Program-made: the position numbers and the translations under genes
Origin: Paraglaciecola sp. L3A3
Lineage (GTDB): Bacteria; Pseudomonadota; Gammaproteobacteria; Enterobacterales; Alteromonadaceae
Assembly (NCBI RefSeq): GCF_009796765.1
Contig: NZ_CP047023.1
Span: forward strand, 4,013,501 to 4,077,500
Length of the DNA stretch: 64,000 nucleotides
Direction: 5' to 3'
Shown here: one piece after another, positions 56,776 through 64,000 of the stretch
How positions within the stretch are numbered: the stretch's first letter is position 1
How the letters are laid out: each line of letters opens with the position of its first letter
The notes under the pieces: model-generated
Told to the model about the DNA's origin: nothing
The model's input: only the letters and a program-made list of their open reading frames with translations
Databases searched by the model: none

Positions 56776-58020
56776 TTAGGTACGGTATTCAGCGTTAATC
56801 CGTACATAATCGTAACTGAAATCACAGCTCCAAATCGTAGTATTCTCGCTACCACGATTAAGTTTTACAGTAATATCGATTTCAGCCTGTTGCATGATTT
56901 TTTGCCCCGCATCCTCGGTATAACTTTTAGCACGACCACCTTTTTCAGCCACTAAAGTATCAGCAAAATATAATTCTATATTGTCTACGTCTAGGTTAAC
57001 TAGGGACACACATTCCCGTGAAGCATAACCAATTGCTGCTAACACTCGGCCTAAATTAGGATCAGAAGCAAACATAGCGGTTTTCACTAACGGACTTTTA
57101 GCAATAGCAAAACCTACTGCTTTTGCTTCATCATTCGACAGCGCTCCTTCAACATTCACTGTAATAAACTTAGTCGCACCTTCACCATCTCGTACAATGG
57201 CTTTTGCTAAGTATTGAGCACTTTCTAATAAAGCCTGAAAAATCACTGTATAACCTTCATCTTCAGGTCCTGTGATTTCTGGATTACCTGCTTTTCCACT
57301 GGCAATAATAATAAAAGAGTCGTTAGTAGAAGTGTCACCATCAACCGAAATACAGTTAAAGGACTGATCGGCGATTAGTTTGGTCATTTTATTTAACAGA
57401 GCTTGAGATATAGCAGCATCAGTAGCCAAAAAACCCAACATAGTCGCCATGTTGGGGTGGATCATACCCGCCCCTTTAGAGATACCTGTGATTTGCACAG
57501 AATGCCCCGCAAACTGACAAGAAGTAGCATAAGCCTTAGGCGCCACATCAGTTGTCATAATTGAGTAAGCAGCAGGTTTCCATGCATCTTCAGTTAAGCG
57601 CTCTACGGCTGGCGATATACCTGCCAGTAACTTGTCCATAGGCAAGTGTTCTAAAATCACCCCAGTAGAAAAAGGTAAAATAGCGTTAGTAGGCACATTT
57701 AATTGTTTTGCCAAATCGGCACAACTGGTTAATGCATCTTGCATACCCTGCTCACCAGTACCAGCATTCGCATTGCCAGTATTAATCAATAAAGCTTTAA
57801 TCTGTTTAGATTCGGCCAAATGACGTTTACAAATATGTACAGGTGCGGCACAAAAACGATTCTGAGTGAAAACACCAGAAACTCGACTACCGTCAGCTAC
57901 TTCGATCACTAACATATCTTTACGGTCAGGCTTTTTAATATGAGCTTCAGCCCAACCTAAACGAACCCCTGCTACAGGTGGCAATACTTGATTTTCTATT
58001 GAAGGTAAATTTACTGGCAT
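56776..58020 (-). CDS. argJ: Bifunctional ornithine acetyltransferase / N-acetylglutamate synthase
   Basis: 414 residues. Transfers acetyl from N-acetylornithine to glutamate (arginine cycle) and may also use acetyl-CoA. Self-cleaving Ntn-type enzyme: the nucleophilic Thr is in GMIHPNMATMLGFLATDA, near residue 192. Other landmarks: INTGNANAGTGEQG near 78, SVDGDTSTNDS near 222, and the C-terminal SYDYVRINAEY. Converges with the PP2C/kinase gene. Stand-alone rather than in an arg operon. Confidence 0.96.
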   Translation of the reverse strand: MPVNLPSIENQVLPPVAGVRLGWAEAHIKKPDRKDMLVIEVADGSRVSGVFTQNRFCAAPVHICKRHLAESKQIKALLINTGNANAGTGEQGMQDALTSCADLAKQLNVPTNAILPFSTGVILEHLPMDKLLAGISPAVERLTEDAWKPAAYSIMTTDVAPKAYATSCQFAGHSVQITGISKGAGMIHPNMATMLGFLATDAAISQALLNKMTKLIADQSFNCISVDGDTSTNDSFIIIASGKAGNPEITGPEDEGYTVIFQALLESAQYLAKAIVRDGEGATKFITVNVEGALSNDEAKAVGFAIAKSPLVKTAMFASDPNLGRVLAAIGYASRECVSLVNLDVDNIELYFADTLVAEKGGRAKSYTEDAGQKIMQQAEIDITVKLNRGSENTTIWSCDFSYDYVRINAEYRT

Positions 58021-58241
58021 GGTCTATAAATAAGATAAAAAAAGTTGCAGAGAATATTACTTTGCCCTGCCGTGATATGCAAAAAAAAGCATAAAAGCTT
58101 TAGGGCATAGTGAGATAAAAATACAAAAATATACTGTAAACCGCTAAAAACAGTTAAAAGTTAACTTTTATTGTCGACAACAACTGGATTAGTCAATTAT
58201 TACGTGTCAGCATAGTTCGTTAACAAAATTTAAGGAGCCGC
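58021..58241. other. Divergent region between argJ and a solute-binding protein gene
   Basis: 221 bases; AT-rich, divergent promoters expected. AAAAGTTAACTTTT near 58156-58169 is a 14-bp palindrome of unknown meaning. I looked for ARG boxes for argJ: the best match near 58110-58128 is too poor to claim. Confidence 0.4.
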
Positions 58242-59045
58242 ATGCCATTTAATTTAGTCCGTAATATTGCGCTCTTGTTGACCTTATTTGTATCTTCTTG
58301 TTTTGCAAAAGAAGTGATTCGTTATGAGGATAATACTAGCCAGATAAAATCCTTTGCCCCTTACTTCATTGGTTTGTTGAAACTAGCAGTAGAACAATCC
58401 GCTGAAGAATATGGTGAGGTAGAGTTTGTACCGATCGAAGTACTCATGTCAGACGCTCGTAAGTTTGTTAGTTTAAACAGTAATTTAATCGACGTCAGTT
58501 GGACCACGTATACATCAGACCATGAGCAGCAAGCTTTAGCAGTGAAAATTCCCTTATTAAAAGGCATGTTTGGTTATCGAGTATTGTTAATACGTAAAAA
58601 TGAACAAGCAAAATTCTCTTCTATTAAATCGATTAATCAACTAGCTGAACTAACAGCTCTTCAAGGCAAAGGCTGGTCCGAGGTTCAGTTAATGCGTAAT
58701 GCGGGTTTGAAAGTAAAAACTATGGATTGGACACCTAAGTTTTATCAACTAGTGAGCAATGGCTCAGTAGATTATTACCCTCGCTCTGTAATGGATATAC
58801 ACAACGAATTAGCTAATGCTAAAGCAGAAAATTTAGCCATTGAGCAGACTTTGTTACTTAAGTTTCGCAATAATGCATATTTCTTTGTCGCCAAAGACAA
58901 CACTAAGCTTGCGAAAAGACTTGAATACGGACTGATTAAAAGTATCGAAGATGGCAGCTATGAAGAATACTTTATGCAACATGGCAACAATGCCAAAGCA
59001 TTAAAAATGTTAAATGAATCAAGACATGTATTTGATTTGGATTGA
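58242..59045 (+). CDS. Periplasmic solute-binding protein-like
   Basis: 267 residues; signal peptide ending SCFAKE, type-II binding fold with VIRYEDNTSQIKSFAPYFI, NLIDVSWTTYTSDHEQQA, QGKGWSEVQLMRNAGLKVKT and a C-terminal lobe YFFVAKDNTKLAKRLEYGL. Belongs to the same lone SBP group as those at 32963-33787 and 40940-41713, though they share little sequence. AAGGAG precedes the ATG. Ligand unknown. Confidence 0.7.
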   Translation: MPFNLVRNIALLLTLFVSSCFAKEVIRYEDNTSQIKSFAPYFIGLLKLAVEQSAEEYGEVEFVPIEVLMSDARKFVSLNSNLIDVSWTTYTSDHEQQALAVKIPLLKGMFGYRVLLIRKNEQAKFSSIKSINQLAELTALQGKGWSEVQLMRNAGLKVKTMDWTPKFYQLVSNGSVDYYPRSVMDIHNELANAKAENLAIEQTLLLKFRNNAYFFVAKDNTKLAKRLEYGLIKSIEDGSYEEYFMQHGNNAKALKMLNESRHVFDLD

Positions 59046-59087
59046 TATCAATCCGTATTGATAAGTAGCCACTCAGCGAGAAATTAA

Positions 59088-59165
59088 ATGCACTTAATCA
59101 ATACAGTATTTGTATTCATTTTTGTCTTTATTGGTATGGCAAGGGCAACAGACTTAGCAGTATAA
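59088..59165 (+). pseudogene. Signal-peptide-only remnant (25 codons)
   Basis: An ATG with GAGAAAT upstream encodes MHLINTVFVFIFVFIGMARA followed by five residues and a stop. It looks like the start of a secreted protein gene truncated right after its signal peptide, directly behind a solute-binding protein gene. It could be a real small membrane peptide; evidence is thin. Confidence 0.25.
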
Positions 59166-59228
59166 AAGCAAAACAATTCTCCCATACAATTACACCTGCT
59201 TATTCTCCGTTACTGCGTAACTGCGTTT

Positions 59229-60029
59229 TTAAAGCTTTTTGATTTTTACCCAAGCGGCTTCCATTTCTTCTAAACTTGAATTTTCAACGCTAGAGCCTTG
59301 TTTTTCGATTAAGTTTTCAACTTGTCTAAAACGTTTTTCAAACTTAGAGTTCGCCCTAATTAAAGCGGTTTCTGGATTAACTTTGCAATGCCTAGCTAAA
59401 TTGACCACAGCAAACATTAAATCGCCTATTTCTTCTTCTACCGCTTGTTGGTTTATTTTTGGGGCATTCACTTCAGCTAAGACTTCTGCTATTTCTTCAT
59501 GAATCTTATCTACCACTGGCGGTAATTCGTTCCAGTCAAAACCTACTTTTGAGCATTTCTGTTGCAACTTATTGGCTCGAGTTAATGGACTTAAACCTTG
59601 GGTGACGTTAGCTAAAATACTGCTATCGGCGGCTAAACCTTTAACTTTGCGTTCTTCAGATTTTATTTGCTCCCATTGAGCAGATAAGTCTATGTTTTGT
59701 TCTGCCTGACTTTCTGAAAATACATGAGGATGTCTGCGGATTAACTTGTCGTTAATGGCTTGAGCAATATCATCAAATTCAAAATCTCCTTGTTCTTTGC
59801 CAAGTTGCGCATAAAACACCACTTGGAACAACAAGTCACCTAGTTCATCTTTGATTTCAGACATATCCCCGTTAAAGATAGCGTCGGCCACCTCGTAGGT
59901 TTCTTCAATTGTATGGGGCACAATAGACTCAAAGGTTTGTTCTTTATCCCAAGGGCAGCCGTTTTCTGGATCTCGCAGTTGCTGCATAATTTGCAACAAC
60001 TTGTCTAATTGACTTTGTTTCTGTGCCAC
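59229..60029 (-). CDS. mazG: Nucleoside triphosphate pyrophosphohydrolase MazG
   Basis: 266 residues, two MazG domains. NGCPWDKEQTFESIVPHTIEE and the EETYEVAD..EIKDELGD metal-binding motif in domain 1; VEEEIGDLMFAVVNLARHCK in domain 2. Hydrolyses non-canonical NTPs, dNTPs and possibly ppGpp precursors, and damps relA signalling in E. coli. GTG start overlaps the relA stop by one base (TAGTG), so translation is coupled. Confidence 0.96.
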   Translation of the reverse strand: MAQKQSQLDKLLQIMQQLRDPENGCPWDKEQTFESIVPHTIEETYEVADAIFNGDMSEIKDELGDLLFQVVFYAQLGKEQGDFEFDDIAQAINDKLIRRHPHVFSESQAEQNIDLSAQWEQIKSEERKVKGLAADSSILANVTQGLSPLTRANKLQQKCSKVGFDWNELPPVVDKIHEEIAEVLAEVNAPKINQQAVEEEIGDLMFAVVNLARHCKVNPETALIRANSKFEKRFRQVENLIEKQGSSVENSSLEEMEAAWVKIKKL

Positions 60030-62203
60030 TAAGCATCAACCTTAAATACATCAAGAACATCTTTAACTTGCTGCAAACTATTGATAATTTTAGCTAAACT
60101 GCTGGCATCTTTGACTTCTAAATTCAATTCAATTTTGGCACTGTTTTTACCTTTGTCACTCAAGCTATTTACCCCTAACAAGGTCACCTTTTCATTGGCT
60201 AAAACAGTGGTTAAATCACGCAACACACCTGCTCTATCTGTACTCAATACTTGCAGTTTAGTTTGAAAAGCCGCTTGCAAGTTTCCAGCCCAATGCACTT
60301 CGATTTCACGTTCTGGATGAGTATCTAATAAGTGATTTAATTGCTCACAGTCTTCTCTGTGTACACTTACCCCTCGCCCTTGTGTGATATAGCCTAAAAT
60401 CGCCTCTCCTGGTAATGGCTGACAACAGCCAGCAATAGAATTCATTAGATTCCCCACACCTTCAACCACTATGCTGTCTTTTTTCAACTTAGCAGACTGA
60501 GGTTTTCTAGGACGAATTCTAGGATCTAAATCTAATTCAGGAGGCGGGACTGGCTGGTGCTTTTGTTGTAAAAAGTGCACCACTTGCATAATACGAATAT
60601 CGCCGCCACCAATTGCCGCATATAAATCATCTAAATTCTGAAAGTTAAAGCGTTCGATTGCTGCATTGGCTTCTTTCGAATCAATATGCAACTTAATCAG
60701 TTCACGATCCAAAATATCCTTACCGGCGATGGTGTTTTTATCTTTGTCTTGCTTCTTAAAGTAAGTTTGAATTTTTGCTCGAGCGCGAGATGAATACACA
60801 TAACCTAAACCTTGGTGCATCCAATCACGGCTTGGGTTAGACCGCTTACCTGTTAAAATTTCAACCTGATCGCCCGTTTGTAATTGGTAAGTAAAGGGGA
60901 CTATACGGCCACTGACTTTGGCCCCAATACATCTGTGGCCAACATTACTATGAATATAATAGGCAAAATCTAAAGGGGTTGAACCTAAAGGTAAATCAAC
61001 CACGTCACCATTTGGCGTAAATACGTAAACTCTGTCATCAAACACCTGACTACGTAACTCTTCAACAATATCACCGCTGTCGGCCACTTCTTCCTGCCAT
61101 TGTAGAATTTTACGTAACCAGTTAATTCTTTCTTCGTAAGCTGTGCGCCCTGAAGTGGTGCCTTCTTTATAGCGCCAATGAGCTGCCACACCTAACTCAG
61201 CATCATCATGCATTTGTTTAGTACGAATTTGGATTTCAATGGTTTTGCCTTGTTTTCCTAAAGTCACAGTATGAATTGACTGGTAACCATTGGGCTTAGG
61301 CGTGGCAATATAGTCATCAAATTCTTTAGGAATATGTTTCCAATGGGAATGCACAACCCCTAGGGCTGCGTAACAATCTTGTAGTCGGTTTGCGATAATA
61401 CGCACCGCACGTATGTCATACAATTGATCAAAACTTAAATGCTTTTTCTGCATTTTTTTCCAAATACTATAGATATGTTTTGGCCTACCATACACTTTAG
61501 CTTGAATGTTTTGACTGTCTAACACACCTTGTAATTCGCTAACAAAATCTTCTATATACTGTTCACGGTCGGTACGTCTTTCATCTAATAATTTAGCGAT
61601 TTTTTTATAGGTTTCTGGATGTAAATAACGAAATGAATGGTCTTCTAATTCCCATTTTAATTGGCCTATACCTAACCTATTGGCAAGAGGTGCATAAATA
61701 GTGGCACATTCTCTAGCGACTAGGACTCGGGTTTCTTCTTCTTCATTTTTAACTTTTTGTAGGGTGCATATACGCTCAGCCAACTTAAGTACTACAGCTC
61801 GAACATCTTCTACCATAGCTAACAACATACGCCTGACATTATCGATTTGTGCTTCGTCGTTTTTCTTCGCACTATTGGCTCTAGTATGCAGTGACTTGAT
61901 AGCATCCATACGCCTCACACCGACAATTAGTTTTTGAATATCTGTACCAAACTTTTCTTCAATTTCTTGTTCATTTAACTTATGGAATTCACAGTAGGGA
62001 TACACTAATGCAGCTTGAAGAGTTTCATCATCCATATGTAATTCATGCAGAATTTCCACCATTTCCTGGCCGATGAGCAGAATTTCTGGTGTATCAGACA
62101 CATCTCGTAGTTTTTGTTTACTACTGTCTGATAAATTCAACCCCGCTAACCATTCGGCAAATGGTGGGCGCTGTTCTTCATGTACTTTACGAATAGAAAC
62201 CAT
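60029..62203 (-). CDS. relA: GTP pyrophosphokinase RelA
   Basis: 724-residue ribosome-associated (p)ppGpp synthetase. The N-terminal HD hydrolase is degenerate: the HD of SpoT is replaced near YPYCEFHKL, so it is synthetase only. Synthetase core (about 240-340) with YDIRAVRII and EFDDYIATPKPNGYQSIHT, where EFDD marks the RelA type. TGS domain (about 400-465, DRVYVFTPNGDVVDLPLG), zinc-finger region and C-terminal ACT domain (LQVLSTDRAGVLRDLTTVLA). Followed by mazG as in E. coli. Confidence 0.97.
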   Translation of the reverse strand: MVSIRKVHEEQRPPFAEWLAGLNLSDSSKQKLRDVSDTPEILLIGQEMVEILHELHMDDETLQAALVYPYCEFHKLNEQEIEEKFGTDIQKLIVGVRRMDAIKSLHTRANSAKKNDEAQIDNVRRMLLAMVEDVRAVVLKLAERICTLQKVKNEEEETRVLVARECATIYAPLANRLGIGQLKWELEDHSFRYLHPETYKKIAKLLDERRTDREQYIEDFVSELQGVLDSQNIQAKVYGRPKHIYSIWKKMQKKHLSFDQLYDIRAVRIIANRLQDCYAALGVVHSHWKHIPKEFDDYIATPKPNGYQSIHTVTLGKQGKTIEIQIRTKQMHDDAELGVAAHWRYKEGTTSGRTAYEERINWLRKILQWQEEVADSGDIVEELRSQVFDDRVYVFTPNGDVVDLPLGSTPLDFAYYIHSNVGHRCIGAKVSGRIVPFTYQLQTGDQVEILTGKRSNPSRDWMHQGLGYVYSSRARAKIQTYFKKQDKDKNTIAGKDILDRELIKLHIDSKEANAAIERFNFQNLDDLYAAIGGGDIRIMQVVHFLQQKHQPVPPPELDLDPRIRPRKPQSAKLKKDSIVVEGVGNLMNSIAGCCQPLPGEAILGYITQGRGVSVHREDCEQLNHLLDTHPEREIEVHWAGNLQAAFQTKLQVLSTDRAGVLRDLTTVLANEKVTLLGVNSLSDKGKNSAKIELNLEVKDASSLAKIINSLQQVKDVLDVFKVDA

Positions 62204-62425
62204 CTAAACAATCCTATTTTCGATTAGGTTTTTACATTATACCGTTTCAACGTGATGAGTGGTCAATCAGCGAAATTGTTGATATAACTTTGAGAAATAG
62301 ACTTAGCTATCAGATAACGAGCCAAGATTACTATTCAAGGTTTATGGGCTTGTTAGGCACTAAAATAGCAAACCTGAAATTAAATGCGTCAGACTAGCTC
62401 TGAAAATCACCAAAAGGGTGCAGAC

Positions 62426-62821
62426 TCAAGTATTCTTAACTAACTCGTTAATTTCCAATATCACTGTCGCTACTGCATAATTTTGCTCATCAGAAATTGA
62501 AATAAAGCTACAGCTGATATTTCTTTGTTTACACAATTCAGCATAATTTCCACTAAATTGTAATACGGGTTGTCCAGAGCTTAAGTTTTGTACTTCAATA
62601 TCTTGAAAGCTGACACCGCTCGCTATTCCGGTACCTAACGCTTTGACTGCTGCTTCTTTAGCGGCAAATCGTTTAGCTAAAAAACGAGCAGGAAATTTAT
62701 GCTGGGCATACTGCTGCAATTCAGCTTCAGTCAAGACTCTATTGGCTAAACGTTGAGATTTTTCAAGCTGTTGCTCAAATCTTGCGACCTCAACTATGTC
62801 AGTCCCTAGCCCAGCAATCAT
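62426..62821 (-). CDS. acpS: Holo-[acyl-carrier-protein] synthase
   Basis: 131 residues. Attaches 4'-phosphopantetheine to [22 protein letters not shown] (metal Asp8), FLAKRFAAKEAAVKALGTGI (Glu) and the C-terminal SFISISDEQNYAVATVILE are standard. Its ATG overlaps the pdxJ stop by one base (TAATG). Confidence 0.96.
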   Translation of the reverse strand: MIAGLGTDIVEVARFEQQLEKSQRLANRVLTEAELQQYAQHKFPARFLAKRFAAKEAAVKALGTGIASGVSFQDIEVQNLSSGQPVLQFSGNYAELCKQRNISCSFISISDEQNYAVATVILEINELVKNT

Positions 62822-63552
62822 TAAGCTCGAGCTTCTTGCATTAATTTGCGCATATCGGCCACAGCTTGATGCAAACCATCAAACGCCGCGCGGGCAATAA
62901 TTGCATGGCCAATATTGAGTTCATACAGCTCAGGAATGGCCGCAATAGGTTTAATATTATGATAATGCAGGCCGTGACCTGCATTAACTTTTAAACCTTG
63001 TTTATGGGCGTATTGAATACCTTCAAGCAAAATGGTCAATTCTTTTTCTTGTTGCTGTTCATTTTTCGCTTCAGCATATTGACCAGTGTGGATCTCAATA
63101 TATGGCGCACCCGCAGCGACTGCGGCGTCAATTTGAGTTTTATCTGCATCAATAAATAATGACACTAGTATACCAGCCGAAGCCAAACGTGCACATGCAG
63201 CAGTCATACGAGGAAGGTTACCGGCTACGTCTAAACCACCTTCGGTTGTTAATTCTTGTCTTTTTTCGGGAACTAAACAGCAAAATTCTGGCTGCGTTTG
63301 TTCAGCTATAGCCAACATTTCTTCGGTCACGGCCATTTCTAAGTTCATTCGAGTTTGAATAGTGCGTCTTAAAATTTGCACATCACGATCGGTGATATGT
63401 CTTCTATCTTCCCGCAGATGTACGGTAATGCCATCTGCTCCTGCACGCTCAGCTATTTCTGCAGCATGAACAGGATCTGGGTATGAAGTCCCGCGAGCAT
63501 TACGTAGGGTAGCAATATGATCAATATTAACACCCAGCAAAATTTCTTTCAT
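62821..63552 (-). CDS. pdxJ: Pyridoxine 5'-phosphate synthase
   Basis: 243 residues, TIM barrel that condenses 3-amino-2-oxopropyl phosphate with deoxyxylulose-5-phosphate. [48 protein letters not shown] and [10 protein letters not shown] are diagnostic. Between recO and acpS, the usual gammaproteobacterial order. Confidence 0.97.
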   Translation of the reverse strand: MKEILLGVNIDHIATLRNARGTSYPDPVHAAEIAERAGADGITVHLREDRRHITDRDVQILRRTIQTRMNLEMAVTEEMLAIAEQTQPEFCCLVPEKRQELTTEGGLDVAGNLPRMTAACARLASAGILVSLFIDADKTQIDAAVAAGAPYIEIHTGQYAEAKNEQQQEKELTILLEGIQYAHKQGLKVNAGHGLHYHNIKPIAAIPELYELNIGHAIIARAAFDGLHQAVADMRKLMQEARA

Positions 63553-63569
63553 ATTTACTATCCTTCTTA

Positions 63570-64000
63570 TTAAACCGTATTTTTTTGTTTAATTTTCCAC
63601 GTTTGTTGAAATAACTCTCTACTTTTTAAGGGCTTAGGGCCCAACAACTGACTCAAAGCGAGCCTATTTATACTTTTGGCGCAATGTAAACTAGCAGGGT
63701 TCCAAATTAATTGGCTCATCTGTAACAAAGCATCTCCAGAGAATCGATTGTTGCCTTTAAATTCAGCCCCAACTCGTTTCACTCCTTGTTCTAAAACCAA
63801 ACAATATTCACCATCAGGTTCTACCGCTTGCTCATTTTCATAGTCATAATTTAAATCAAAACCGTAACCTAATTCATTTAATAAACTGATTTCAAACTCT
63901 CGTAAACAAGGCTCAATTTTGCAACCTGTGTTTAATAACGCAAGGGTTTCTTGATACAAACAATATAATTCAGGATGAGGAACTTCTTTAGGCAACAAAC
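63570..64000 (-). CDS. recO: DNA repair protein RecO, C-terminal part
   Basis: 143 codons to the window edge; the N-terminal OB fold is outside. Visible are the helical C-terminal region with [40 protein letters not shown] and [20 protein letters not shown]. RecO loads RecA with RecR. It lies 17 bases upstream of pdxJ, as in E. coli rnc-era-recO-pdxJ-acpS. Confidence 0.93.
   Translation of the reverse strand, partial: LLPKEVPHPELYCLYQETLALLNTGCKIEPCLREFEISLLNELGYGFDLNYDYENEQAVEPDGEYCLVLEQGVKRVGAEFKGNNRFSGDALLQMSQLIWNPASLHCAKSINRLALSQLLGPKPLKSRELFQQTWKIKQKNTV

Noticed and set aside
58105..58135. ARG box upstream of argJ
   Set aside because: Only a loose match to the ArgR consensus and no second box at the usual 2-3 bp spacing.
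1..64000. CRISPR arrays, prophage, toxin-antitoxin or classical defence operons
   Set aside because: No regularly spaced repeats, phage structural genes, toxin-antitoxin pairs or recognised defence genes were seen in the window.

Overview
The window is a low-GC chromosomal segment of a marine gammaproteobacterium, most likely in Alteromonadaceae (Paraglaciecola/Glaciecola-like). This is inferred from gene order (orn | rsgA-psd; gpmI-envC-yibQ | yibN-grxC-secB-gpsA; the spc and alpha ribosomal operons; pdxJ-acpS and relA-mazG), from protein families such as SapC, DUF3010 and DUF808, and from Alteromonadales-style dispersed repeats. Nearly all of it is ordinary core chromosome, with one mobile patch and several decayed loci.

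Layout. 1-1915: TonB-dependent receptor cut by the window edge. 2262-7279: tRNA-Gly(GCC), orn, divergent rsgA-psd-DMT permease-GDPD phosphodiesterase, then a small MerC-type membrane protein with a near-consensus Zur operator. 7382-14321: DUF808, yibQ, envC, gpmI and the divergent yibN-grxC-secB-gpsA operon. 14329-17300: accessory patch with palindrome-rich repeats on both sides, a GIY-YIG protein, the 3' end of a group II intron (maturase tail plus a domain-V-like hairpin) cut by a complete IS3-family element, and no recognisable continuation of the intron beyond it. 17361-18137: SapC. 18635-27104: spc-SecY-alpha ribosomal operons (rplN to rplQ, including rpmJ), without the S10 operon upstream. 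27394-28726: broken lipoprotein gene.

28873-41713: acyl-CoA synthetase, DbpA, crotonase, pyrC, YegD-type Hsp70, an OlsF-like bifunctional acyltransferase, YjdM/PhnA, a DinB-like protein and two lone periplasmic solute-binding proteins. 41763-42252: remnants of a GbsR/MarR-type regulator and of a cytochrome bd subunit II. 42412-44271: secreted choice-of-anchor-I lipoprotein preceded by six contiguous 11-bp PhoB-type half-sites. 44403-53345: DUF3010, CPXCG protein, a transglutaminase-like protein, an RND efflux pair, trhO, an EF-hand protein and yghU.

53375-56763 is the most interesting segment: formate/nitrite-type channel, cyanase, and a fused PP2C phosphatase/Ser-Thr kinase with a C-terminal membrane anchor. 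The DNA ahead of it holds a GCAC-N7-GTGC (NtrC-type) palindrome, a sigma-54 type -24/-12 element, and then a perfect 20-bp terminator hairpin inside the predicted leader. This suggests nitrogen-limited transcription combined with attenuation. 56776-64000: argJ, another lone solute-binding protein, mazG, relA, acpS, pdxJ and the start-truncated recO. All functional statements rest on reading the sequence and recalled family knowledge; no searches were run.
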